DNA from: Symbiodinium natans
Taxonomy: Eukaryota > Sar > Dinophyceae > Suessiales > Symbiodiniaceae
Direction of reading: 5' to 3'
NCBI GenBank assembly: GCA_905221605.1
Contig: CAJNDS010002579.1
Coordinates: 62,001 to 126,000, forward strand
DNA: 64,000 nt
Positions within the stretch are counted from its first letter, which is position 1. Every line of letters begins with the position of its first letter. Shown here piece by piece: positions 26,017 to 36,665 of this stretch. Under the pieces are notes generated by a model that worked only from the letters and a program-made list of their open reading frames with translations, did no database searches and had not been told where the DNA came from. The position numbers and the translations under genes were made by a program.

Positions 26017-28825
26017 CAGGTGCTCTTTATGCGCTCCCTGCGCTTCGCACGAGCACTGCGTGGAGTGCAGCTTAGACCCGATCGTTTGTCATCGTCTCCT
26101 GGGTTTAGGGTTTTTAGGGTTTTTAGGGTTTTTAGGGTTTTTAGGGTTGTTAGGGTTGTTTAGGGTGTTTTAGGGTGTTTTAGGGCTTTGAGGGTTTTTA
26201 GAGGCAGCCCCCAACTTTTCCAGGGATTGCGCCTCGTCCCCCCCCTGACGTTGTACCCCTACAGCTTCCCCAGAATATCCTCCTAATATGGCCCTTCTAC
26301 TACCTTAAGGATCTTTGCAAAGGCTCCCCGAAACCCAGGGGCACAGACTGAAGGGTCCAAGGTACAACCCTAGATTTTTTTTGTTTCATGTCATGTTCTG
26401 GTTTCTACTCAAAAGGAGCAAGGGGATGTTACCCATACCCGTATCATTTTTAATTCAGGTTCTGAAGGGTCTATGGCGATCACTTGGGTACAACAGCTAC
26501 TACAACTACAACTGCTTGCAGCCTAATTCCAATTGAAGCCTTTAGTGCCCAAAGCCCATTCAGCACGTCGTCCCAAGGACTTCATGTTCCGGAGGAATCT
26601 CCTTGCTGGGTTGCTTTTTGTCTTGTGGGATTTAGGTTGTTTACTGTTTAGGCTTTGGACCACACCCGCAAACCCCAATCCACCCTACACCAACCGAGGC
26701 GGGTGATGCGCCTGCTGCGCTACGCTGCCCGGCAAAGTACATGGCAGACCTTGCACCCCATACCCGAAAGCCTAGACCAGGTTTTCACGAGTCTGGTTGA
26801 ACAGCCACTGAAGTCGTTCTCTGACTTAAATCAGGAGCTTCACGCCAAGTCTCAGTCCCTAATCCAAAACTAATCCCTAAACCCTAAACCCTAAACCCTA
26901 AACCCTAAACCCTAAACCCTAAACCCTAAACCCTAATCTCTGCGCCACCCTCGCATCAGAGGATGGTTGTGTGCTTCTTTGCTCGGGTGCCGTTTTCCTG
27001 TCTCAGAAGGTTCTGAAGTATGGGCCCTTGGGCTTGATAGGGTTCAGGGTTTAGGGTTCAGGGTTCAGGGTTTAGGGTTTAGGGTTTAGGGTTTAGGGTT
27101 TAGGGTTTAGGGTTTAGGGCTACATCAGGGCTCCAAAACAGAACCCCCTAAACTCTAAACCTCACAAAGTTACAGACCGAGGTCTCAGCGTTGCGGACGC
27201 TGGTGCTGTCCATCCTTAGCAGCTTCCCGACTCGCTTCATTACAGGGTTTAGGGTTTAGGGTTTAGGGTTTGGGGTTTGGGGTTTGGGGTTTGGGGGTTT
27301 GGGGGTTTGGGGTTTGGGGTTTGGGGTTTGGGGTGTGGGGTGTGGGGATTAGGGTTTAGGGATAGGGTTTAGCCTTGAGGTGTCCTTAGCGTTGTGATCA
27401 AGTAAGGGTTTAGGGAACAGGGCTTTCGTGGCCCAGCGTGTAACCAGTGTAATAGTTAGACTAGGTGCTATATTTGCCCATTCAAAGACCTCCAACAACG
27501 TAGCTTCCTTTTCTGCTGCGGTACAATTATGGGTTGACATGCAACCGTTGTCCGAATATATAACCCTAAACCCTACACCCTAAACCCTAAACCTCATATT
27601 CGTGTTTTTTCGCCATCAGCTTTTGGCTTCGTGACTGCGCCCACGCCCCAACTTCAAGCCACTGCCCAGGTGGCTCCCTGCCCCCCGACAAGGTAGTGGC
27701 TTCCTGAACCAGGGCTTAGGGATCTAGGGGTTTAGGGTTTAGGGTTAAGGGCTTAGGGTTTAGGGAAGTTTAGGGTTTAGGGCTTAGAGTTTAGGGCTTA
27801 GGGTCACAGGCAGGAGTTGCGGGGTCTAGAATCTCGGGTGTAAGGTTGAGGACCCCCAAGCCCGAAACCCTGAATCCTAGAGACTCCAATATCCCATGAG
27901 TAAGGAAGAGTCCTTAAATCATGTCGGGAGCCCTATTGCAAATCAAGCAACATTCCCTCTCTCAATGAACCCTTAACCCCCAAACCTCGAAAACCCGCCC
28001 GAAAGCCCTAAACCCTAAAACCTAAACCCTAAGCGCCGTAAGCCCTAAACCCTAAACCCCTAAACCCTAAACCCCGAAAGCCCTAAACCCCTAAACCCTA
28101 AACCCTAAGCCCTAAGCCCTAAGCCCTAAGCCCCTAAAGCTTAAACCGTAAACCCTAAACCCCGAGGTATGGGCTCCTTGGTGTAGACTGCCGTGTTGCT
28201 CCTCCTGCTCTTCTACAGCTTCGGCGTTACTTGGCTTACGCTTGAGGCTTTGGATTTGTTTATAGGCCTTTTTAAGTGATTTCGGGTTTGGATTTTTGTT
28301 GGTTTAAGATTTGTTTAGGGCTGTTTGGGAGATCTAGGGCCGGGTTAGGAGATTGAGGGTTTAAGATTAGTCTTTTGGGGGCTTTTGACGGTTGTAGTTA
28401 AGGTGCATTTTGGGCGCCGTGGTCGCCATGTCGTTCTTCCGTCTCTCTGTAGCCATACCATGGAGCTCCCTACTGGAGATCCCTCCCCTCTTCTAAGGCA
28501 GGCGAAGAATGTAGGGGACCCTAATTTAGAGAACTGCCCATATGAAGCAGGGTTTATATTTCGATGATTGGTGAGTGTATATAAGGTTCCTTTTTTAATA
28601 TTGGTGAGTGTATATACTGGGTGTCCCTTTGCGGGTACAAGCAATATGTTCAGGTTGCTCTTGCAAAGGCCCTTTCGGGAAATACTGAAGGGATGCCATG
28701 GTTTGAGAGGGGAAGTAGGTCTTTTGATCAACTGCCATGCAGACCTGGGGACTCTCTTTACCTACGGGATTTCAAGGGATACAGCTACGAAATAGGGCGG
28801 GGGGGGGGGGTACTTACTATGAAAC
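26017..28825. other. Telomere-like arrays and unique sequence, no recognised gene
   Basis: Arrays: 26101-26190 (TTTTTAGGG octamer/nonamer), 26872-26936 (-), 27043-27118 (+), 27245-27360 (with TTTGGGG variant) and 27985-28165 (-). A 72-codon open frame at 26655-26873 and others at 28385-28830 have no recognisable domain. GGGACCCTAATTTAGAGAAC at about 28516 recurs near 60949, and TTGGTGAGTGTATATA is repeated at about 28567 and 28602. Confidence 0.45.
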
Positions 28826-28890
28826 CCTAAACCCTAAACCCTAAACCCTAAACCCTAAACCCTAAACCCTAAACCCTAAACCCTAAACCC
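28826..28890 (-). repeat. CCCTAAA array
   Basis: About nine perfect units after a G-run at 28797-28810. Confidence 0.92.
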
Positions 28891-28989
28891 TGTAGGTAAA
28901 CAGGGTCCCATGTCTGGGCTTGAGGGGTTTGGGGGTGTTCGAGCATAGGATCGACCCGAAGACTCAAGACTTTTCTCGCCTGAAACCCT

Positions 28990-29203
28990 GACTTGGAGGT
29001 TCATGGTACCTATTAGCCAATGAGAAGGGTTTAGGGTTTAGGGTTTAGGGTTTAGGGTTTAGGGTTTAGGGTTTAGGGTTTAGGGTTTAGGGTAGCTGTA
29101 CTTTTATCTGTACTTATAACCATGTTGCGACACTAAAGGGGCTGATGAGGGGGTTACAGGTACAGCTATACATGGTTAATCATTTTCCATGAGCCTCCCA
29201 GTA
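28990..29203. mobile_element. MITE family A, copy 3, split by a TTTAGGG array
   Basis: The left end ACTTGGAGGTTCATGGTACC and right end CATGAGCCTCCCAGTA match the family. The interior follows copy 1 (CCAAT, then AGCTGTACTT and CTGTACTTATAACCAT) but is interrupted between CCAATGAG and AGCTGTACTT by about 67 bp of TTTAGGG repeats (29026-29092). Confidence 0.85.
29026..29092 (+). repeat. TTTAGGG array inserted into a MITE
   Basis: About nine units. Neither copy 1 nor copy 2 of the MITE has telomere-like sequence at the corresponding place. Confidence 0.92.
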
Positions 29204-32200
29204 GAGACCCTGAGAAATTCCAAACCCCAGAACGTGCAGAATGCGCCGCCAAGCCTTGGGAGATTGATACTAGCAGTCCTTAATAGGGAATAAGGGAGAA
29301 GATCCCAAGCCAAGCGCCTTTTTTTGTAGTTTTGGAGCATCCCCCGGGCCAATGCATAACAAGTACGGCTTCTCAGGTGATCCTCACGCAGTGACATGGC
29401 GGCACCGGAACGTAGGGGGGTTTAGGGTTGGCTGTAACCCTGAACCCTAAACCCAAAACCCTGAGCCTTAAACCCTAAACCCTAAACCCCAAACCCCAAA
29501 CCCTAAACCCAAACCCTAAACCCTAAACCCTAAAGCGGTAGAGGTTCAGGGTTTGTGGGCTCTGTGGGGCGTACGGAGTAGGGGGCAGGAGAGAGGGGGG
29601 ACCCCAAACCCCGGACTGAGATTGCATCCTCGAATCTTCTATGTACTGCCTTAGAACTACTGTTTGCTTAAGAACAATCCCTAGAGCCCTATACTACCTT
29701 ATAAGACAGATTATGTCACTGTTCTGGGGGTGGGGGGGGGGTTCTTAAGGAAATTGTTGTAAGTGGGACTTGTTTTGTCTGAGTGTCAAAGGACTGGTCC
29801 CGACCCTGGACCCTCGAAGCCCCTTACATTTCCCGAGGAGGGCAGGTATTGATCGAGGGCATCTTGAAAAGAGTGCTGGCGCCGGTCTAGGTGGGGTTTT
29901 GGTTTGGAGTTTGGGGTTTGGGGTTTGGGGTTTGGGGTTTAGGGTTTAGGGTTTAGGCCTATGATATGGGATTCGTGCCCGACTAAGCCCTAAGCCCTTC
30001 ACCCTAAACCTTTAGGGCTTCTCGGGAGGATTGTTTATTTTTTGGGTACTCTAATTCCCAAGAAGCAACTAAAAGTATCATTTTTGCTAGGGTTCCAAGC
30101 TCAGCATCAGCCCCAACCCCTCAGCCCGAAGCCGTAAGCCTCCACCTTAAAAATCCTCCAACAACCCTAAACCCTAAACCCTAAGCCTTGAACACCCTTG
30201 TACTACCAGTCCTTCATAGGATTATGGGGGGAACATCCCAACCCTAAACCTTAAACCTTAAACCCCGAACCCTAAACCCTAAACCCTATCCCGATTCAGG
30301 ACTGTTAGTATAAGGGGGGCAAACATCCCCAAACCCTAAACCCCAAACCCCAAACCCTTAACCCTAAACCCCAAACCCTAAACCCTATCCCTATTAAGGA
30401 GCTGTTGGTATAAGGGGGAAACATCCCAAAACCCTAAACCCTAAACCATAAACCCTAAACCCTAAACCCTAAACCCTAAACCCCTAATGCAGGCTCGTCT
30501 CCGACCACTGCCGCCTGCAGACGTTCATGGCCACAGGCTCCCGTGAAGCGGATGTCCTTCAACCCATTAAACCCTTACACCCTAGGGCTTCCAGGGTTTT
30601 AGGGTTTAGGGTTTAGGGTTTAGGGTTTAGGGTTTCCAGGGTTTTAGGGTTTAGGGTTTTGCGAATGCCTGAGAGAGAGAGAGAGAGAGAGAGGGTTTAG
30701 GGTTTAGGGTTAAACCCTAAACCATACCTGCTGAAGCCCGAAAGTGCGGTCTTTCTCCGCCTTTGTTTTGGTGCAGTTCAAGCCATGGCTTAACCTACAC
30801 GCTTTGATTTAGGGTTTAGGGTTTAGGGTTTAGGGTTTAGGGTTTAGGGTTTAGGGTTGAGGGTTTAGGGTTTAGGGTTTAGGGTTAGGGAATGTAGGTT
30901 GGTTGCTTACAGGGCAGGGTTTAGTGGTTTCGGGCTTGGCCAGGGTTTCAGGGGATTTGGGCATAGAGCTTCTGTTCAGGGTTTAGTGTGTAGGGCTAGG
31001 GCGGAGACAGAAAAGAAACTACAAATGTTCAAGTTTCAGCCCTGTAAAGTAGCCTTGTAGAACACAGTTGTCCTCACTCGATAATGACATTAGCTACTGA
31101 ACACCGGATCGACCCAGAAGCCCTTTAAGACCCAAGCTCTGCTTTCAGTGTCTAGGTTTTTAGGTTCTGAAGGGTTTTAGGGTCTGAGGGGTGTACGGTT
31201 TAGGGTTTTGGGGTTTAGGGGTCCAAGGGTTGAGGGTTCAGGTTTCTAGGTTTCAGTTCCAACTTCCGATTGTGACAAGGCAAGAACTCGTAGCGTGCGG
31301 ATGTATGCATCTGTATCATCTGTGAATTTCGTCGAGGCTAGGCTAGAGACAGCCCATTTCATTGCGGAAACACCAGGGCGTTCCTCAAAACAATGAGCTT
31401 TTTCAGGTACGCACCCTGAATATAAGGCTCCATATTCGAGTAGGAACCGAACAAGCACGGAGGTTCAAAGAACTGGCCCTTGACAGACACATTGATGGTC
31501 CCCAAACCCCGAATCTCAAAAAGCCAACCTATCAGTCAAGGTAGCACAGTGGGATGGTTCACAGTATAACCCTATGCAGTTCTCAGAAGTTTCTCAGAGC
31601 ACCTGATTTTGTAATTATGTTGGGATTTAGGGCTTAGAGCACCTTATTCTCAGGGGGTTGTTTCAGAGACCACCCAAATGCTCTGCGTCCCTTGCCCGAT
31701 GAGGTGACCCCCAAGCCGTTCCAGTGTTTGGTGAGGAGCGCCTTCGGCTGTATAGACCTCCCTACCACAGCTTAACCTCAAACCCTAAACCTGAAACCAA
31801 GAAAACCCTTAGATTTAAGGGGCTGCGCCCAGGGGCGGGCAACGCCCCGAGGAGGCAGAGGCATGCAACAAAAACAGCTGTCCAAACGGGGCGCGCGCGC
31901 GCGCGCAAGATAAGCTGCACGAGCCGGAAAAAAAGTCTCACAAGACTCCTCCGACAGAGGCATCACGAGCATCATTGGCTCCGTTCCTCGCCCTGTAAAC
32001 CTTTCGGGGCCCTCGCCCCCCCAAGCATCATGAGCATCATTAGACCCCCGCTTCTCCTTCTTGGGGCCATCGGCACCCCTCCCAAGGAGCATGAAGGGTG
32101 CGTTTTCAGATCGAAAAAAATCAAAATCATTGGTATGGGCGGCGTTCCTGCAGGTCCCATGAGGCCCTCCGTTACCGGGGGGGCTTCGGCGGCGCTGCGT

Positions 32201-32697
32201 GCGGCTCATTGGATTCCGCCCTGGCGGGCACACAGAGGGGCGTTGGCCGATTTAAGTGCCTCCGCCTCAAGCCGCCGACCCCGCAAAAGTTTTGGGTTTA
32301 GTGTTTAGGTGTAATGGCGGGGCGGCTTTGGGGCTCAAGAAAGGTTGGGGGTTCTGGGAAATGCCAGTTTGGAGAATGCTTTGGGTGCCCAAGTGAAGCT
32401 CAGGAGGGGGGGTCCTAGAGAAGCCAAAAAGGGAGGGTTTTCACCTCCCAAACCCATCCAACCCGCCGCCAGGCTCGGCGCACCCCCAAACCCGTAAACC
32501 CGAAACTCCAAACCCCAAACCCTAAGCTCTAGACCCTGAACTCAAGATGTAGGGTTTGGGGGTGTAGGGCTTAGGGCTTCTCAAGGGATTCCAGGAGGGA
32601 ACCCATGAGGGAGCCTTCATCATCCTACTCCTTGTAACTCTTTGTCAAGCTTTGTAAAGGCCTTTATTCCCCATTTTAGAGTAGGCCCTTACTGGGT
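29204..32697. other. Telomere-like arrays, 40-bp dispersed repeats and GC-rich sequence, no gene
   Basis: Arrays: 29440-29535 (-), 29900-29960 (TTTGGGG), 30240-30480 (-), 30600-30655 (+) and 30810-30890 (+). The repeat containing GACTGTTGGTATAAGGGGG occurs at about 29270, 30200, 30288 and 30386. A (GA)n tract lies at 30671-30693 and (GC)8, a possible Z-DNA former, at about 31891-31906. Two opposed open frames (31724-32308) in GC-rich sequence have biased composition and no domain. Confidence 0.5.
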
Positions 32698-32806
32698 TTA
32701 GGACCCAGAGTAGGCCCTTGTTCCCCCTTTTTCGGGTTTGAATTCCCTTAGAAGCCAATTTATACCAAAAAGTGCACCTTTTTTCCTCGGTGACTCCTGG
32801 GTCTAG
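32698..32806. mobile_element. MITE family C (CTAGACCCAGGAGTCACC ends)
   Basis: The left end TAGGACCCAGAGTAGGCCC and right end GGTGACTCCTGGGTCTAG are imperfect inverted repeats. The interior has CCCTTGTTCCCCCTTTTT and AAAAAGTGCACC. Related copies are at 10779, 60591 and 63396. Confidence 0.75.
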
Positions 32807-33108
32807 CGCATATATATATATATATATACATATAAATAAACAAATATATATATATATATATATGAGGCCGGCACCTTTAGGGGCTATGCGTCTATTGCTT
32901 CTTACTAGCTCTTGCGAAGTAAATTACGAATAGTTTTTTTATGGACTCATAACGTGTTATTTTTAGTCTGGACCTAGTTTCTTATTGTTTGTTAGCTCAT
33001 TCTGCCAAGGTTTTCAGGTATAGGGTTTAGGGTTTAGGCTTCAGGGTTTAGAGATTACAGTTCAGGGTCTGGGGTTGTAGATTAAGGTTGAGTGTTTTAG
33101 GGTTTAGG
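32807..33108. other. AT microsatellite and unique AT-rich sequence
   Basis: A (TA)n tract with interruptions lies at about 32810-32863. No gene was seen. Confidence 0.7.
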
Positions 33109-33590
33109 GTTTAAGGATGCTTGCTGCTGATGATGATGATGATGATGTTGATGATGATCTTGATGATGATGTTTGTGGATGAGGTTTGATGATGATGCTG
33201 GTTGATGATGTTCCATGATGATGTTGGCGATGATGTTGATGTTGATGTTTGATGTTGGTGTTTGAGTATGAGATTTGCTGATGATGTTGGTTGATAACGT
33301 TTGATGAGAGGATGTTGATGATGATGTTTGATGATGATGGTGCTGATGATGTTTGACGATGAAGTTTGATGATGCCCTTTGTGGAGGATGTTTGATGATG
33401 GTGTTGAATGATGATGGTTGATGATGATGGTTGCCGATGACGTTGATGATGGGGTTTGCTGATCATGTCTGACGATGATGTTACATGATGAGTTTGAACA
33501 TGACATGTTTTGGTGATGTTTAATGATAATGTTTACTGATGAATTGCGATGATGATCCTTAATGATGACATTGAGTGATTACCCCCTATA
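33109..33590. repeat. GATGAT-type triplet-rich block
   Basis: Imperfect repetition of TGATGATGTT and TGATGATGATG units over about 480 bp. Open frames across it on the minus strand give only His/Gln/Ser/Ile repeats and are not genes. Related blocks lie at 40125-40475 (opposite strand) and 40620-40812. Confidence 0.85.
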
Positions 33591-33882
33591 ATGATACTTC
33601 GTAATACTGGGAGGAATCCGGAAAGGGGGGTTGTGTAAGGATGGGGGGCAGGGCGGGGGCATCTGGGAATTCAATTTGGTGGCCCCGAAACAAAAAACAG
33701 CTGCAAGTTAAACACAAGTTATTAAACTTGCTTTCGGTTTCGGGGCCACTAAAAATCACTAGGGACTGCCTGTTGGTGGGAGGGGTCAGGGAAGGAGGGG
33801 AAAGAAGGGGGTTTGGACGATGGTGCGGGGGGAGGACGGGGTCTATTTGGAAGCTGGTACTCGGATTTTGCAAGAGAAAATA
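33591..33882. other. Purine-rich sequence with a strong hairpin at 33676-33752
   Basis: TGGTGGCCCCGAAAC and GTTTCGGGGCCACTA are a perfect inverted pair, with partly complementary inner arms (CAAGTTAA / TTATTAAACTTG). It may be a small foldback element; no gene was seen. Confidence 0.6.
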
Positions 33883-33885
33883 AAG

Positions 33886-34385
33886 CCAAGAACCCAAAAT
33901 CTTAGGGGCCAGGGCTTGCGATTTGCCTTTTTGGAGGAAAACTTGAACCCAAAATCTTAAGGACCAGGGCTTGCGATTTGGCTCTTTGGAGGAAAACTTG
34001 AACCCAAAATCTTAGGGGCCAGGGCTTGCGATCTGGCTCTTTGGAGGAAAACTTGAACACACAATCTTAGGCGCCAGGGCTTGCGACTTGACTCTTTGGT
34101 ATAAGAGCTTTCATTGAGTCTTAACTATAAATACTTAAGAGTAAAGAAGTAAGTGGTCGAAGTTTTAAGGATTTCAGCGATTGAACCCAAATCTTAGGGA
34201 CCAAGGCTTGCGATTTGGCTTTTTGGAGCAAAACTGAAGCCAAAGTTTTATGGAGCTGCAAAACTTGAAGTCAAAGTTTTAGGGCGCAGGGCTTGCGATT
34301 TGGCTTTGTGGGGCAAAGCTTGAATTCAAAATCTTAGGGGCCAGGGCTTGCGATTTGACTTTTTGGAGCAAAGAAATGACCCCAC
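33886..34385 (+). repeat. 55-bp minisatellite, forward orientation
   Basis: Units contain AACCCAAAATCTTAGGGGCC then AGGGCTTGCGATTTGGC and TTTGGAGGAAAACTTG. Unit starts at 33891, 33946 and 34001 give an exact 55-bp period, followed by diverged units to about 34380. The same repeat occurs in reverse orientation at 38868-39305. Confidence 0.92.
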
Positions 34386-35930
34386 GAAGCCTTGAAAGAA
34401 AAGGTGCTCTTTGTTCACTCTCACCTTTCGTTCGTTTCATTTTCTGTCCGCTTTAATTTAAGCATGAGTGTCTAATTTAATATGTAAAGAGGGGTGTCCA
34501 AGATTTTTAGAGTGTTTCGGGTAGGAATTTAGTACCTTTTCCATCATTCCCTTGTTCCCAGATCTAGTTCACTGACCACGAAGTCCCCCAAAAGGCTTGG
34601 AAATCTGTTGGTAATGGTTGGTTTCGCTTAGTTTCTACATCCGGGTCTTGGGGCTCATTCACTAAATTCATGCACAAGTTTATAATTTAGTTCACTCACT
34701 GTGTTCATTAGCTTATTATTACAGGCGGTTATTAGTTTATTATATTCACGCCCGTATATTCACTTCCCTTTTCTCTCATTCTATTAAGGGTGCACACGGG
34801 CGTCTACATAATAATAACTAGCCCGTGTAAACCAATCTCATAAAGACAACTTACGACATCTCCCTCGATTACCAGGATTCTTAACCTTTAGGATTCTCTC
34901 CACACACTACGTTCATAATTTCGCTTATTTTCGCGCGGCTCTTTCGTTTCTTGCAAAATTACGCTCATTTTATTCACTTCGTAATAATATAATAATACGT
35001 GCGGGCTAATACTAATATTATATGTGCCCGCAGAATACAATATTATTATAATAATTCCGCGGCATTAAGTAGTATTATTATTAGCCCCGGGTTTCGTACT
35101 TCGTTCATAATATTATTATAATTCACGCGTCCTTTCAGTCCTTGTAATTACAATAATAATATTCTCTAGTTTCGTTCAATCGCGCGTACAATTTAATAAT
35201 GAAATCGTGCACGAGTTTACATTTCATATTAAAGTTACGCACTCATTCTCTTCACTTTATTAATAGTATTCTCACGGCCCCCACAGTATTAGTATTATTA
35301 ATTGGGCCGTGTACACCATTAATCCTATAGTACTAAAAGGGAAGTGAATACATGAACTACATTTGTAATGAAATGAACGTAGTGAATGTAAGCACGAAAT
35401 GGAGTGAGTGTGTGAACGAAAGAATGTACGCGCGTAATATTATTATTGTTTCGCGTAAATGCACGAAATGAATGGGCCTATTTTGCGGGGTTCTTATTCG
35501 TGCGGCGTTACATTCATTTTATTCATTGCAAAGCCGCATGAAAAGATCTCCCAAAATAGTACTTTGTTTCGTTCACGCATGAATATAATTACAAGTGAAC
35601 GCAGAGAACGCGTGAATAATATTATAATGCGTGCACGAAATGAGAGAACGAGTGCACGAACTACAGCCCTTATCATGAGACTGTGGATTAACCGTGTAAA
35701 CGAGAACTCCTATTAAAATATAAGGAAACAAGGGAGTGAAACGAGTGCGTGACGCATGATTTTAATTGGGGTTTTCGTACGGGCTAGTATATTTTAATGC
35801 AAAGCGTGCGTTTCTTACCTTTGCATTACAAAATACGCCCGTGTGTTCACTTCATTCACTACGCTCATTCTGTTCACACTTTATTCATATTATCCCGGGC
35901 GTTCACTTGTCCTTAATATTGCCCAACAGC
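34386..35930. other. AT-rich block with long inverted similarity, no gene
   Basis: Composition differs from the rest of the window: many AATAATATTAT runs mixed with CG-containing pieces such as TTCACGCGT, CGTGCACGA and TTCGTTCA. The left half carries TTCATT/TTCGTTCA-type words and the right half their complements. The segment near 35095-35190 matches the reverse complement of 35555-35645 (shared TTCACGCGT, CTTGTAATTA, GTTTCGTTC). Stops are dense in all frames. Confidence 0.6.
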
Positions 35931-35991
35931 AACAACAGCAACAACAGCAACAACAACAACGACGACGACGACAACGACGACGACAACGACG

Positions 35992-36023
<32 letters not shown>

Positions 36024-36475
36024 CACAACAACAAGGCAGCCGCCTGGCTCGACTCCGTGGAAGGTATGAAGACAGGGTTTTTGCTGCACAAGTGGCTTTT
36101 ACATTGCAATTTACAGTGTGTTTTTTCTGTTGTTTGACCTTTTTTTAGGCACAAAGAGGCAACGTTCACCGTCGAAAACTTTGGAAACAAGGGAAAACAG
36201 CCAAACAACAAGCAACAAGCAACAAGCAACAAGCAACAAGCAACAAACAACAAGCAACAAGCAACAAGCAACAGACAACAACCAACAAACAACAAACAGC
36301 AAGCAACAGGCAACAAGCAACAGACAACAAACAACAAACAACAAACAACCAAACAACCAAACAACCAATCAACCAAGCACCAAGCAACAAGCAACAAGCA
36401 ACCAGCAAGCAGCAACCAGCAACCAGCAACCAGCAACCAGCAACCAGCAACCAACAACTTGTCCGTCCTCCGGGG
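35925..36475 (+). repeat. CAA/CGA triplets and CAAGCAA tandem repeats
   Basis: CAACAGCAA and ACGACGACA triplets fill 35925-36032, and CAAGCAACAAGCAA-type repeats fill about 36190-36455. Open frames on both strands encode only Gln/Asn/Asp or Leu/Val/Cys runs and are treated as non-coding. Confidence 0.85.
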
Positions 36476-36665
36476 GGCGGGGGGGGAGAACCTGGGCAAA
36501 GGGTCAGGCTCGCGCACTTAGCTCTGGCGGGGAAGGCAATAGGACGGGAGGAGGTACTTTGCTGCAAAAGTGGCTTTTACAGTGTTTTTTCTGTTTCTTG
36601 ACCTTTTTGGGCACAATGCAAGAGGCAACATTCACCGTCGAAAACTTTGGAAGCAAGCGAATAAA
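36092..36665 (+). repeat. Direct duplication of an approximately 85-bp segment
   Basis: 36092-36178 and 36561-36655 share GTGGCTTTTAC, TTTTTTCTGTT, GACCTTTTT, then CACCGTCGAAAACTTTGGAA. The copies flank the CAAGCAA repeat. Confidence 0.8.

Noticed and set aside
31724-32308. Opposed 194- and 151-codon open frames
   Set aside because: GC-rich stretch with (GC)n and CATCAT-like repeats; no domain and biased Arg/Pro/Ser composition.
32318-32333. Spliced-leader-like TTTGGGGCTCAAG
   Set aside because: Needs an internal insertion to match the leader; not convincing.
33104-33506. His/Ser/Ile-repeat open frames in the GATGAT block
   Set aside because: Products of the triplet repeat; two frames open simultaneously.
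35766-36567. Long open frames over CAA/CGA and CAAGCAA repeats on both strands
   Set aside because: Low-complexity Gln/Asn or Leu/Val/Cys runs created by the repeat; open in several frames at once, with no flanking domain.
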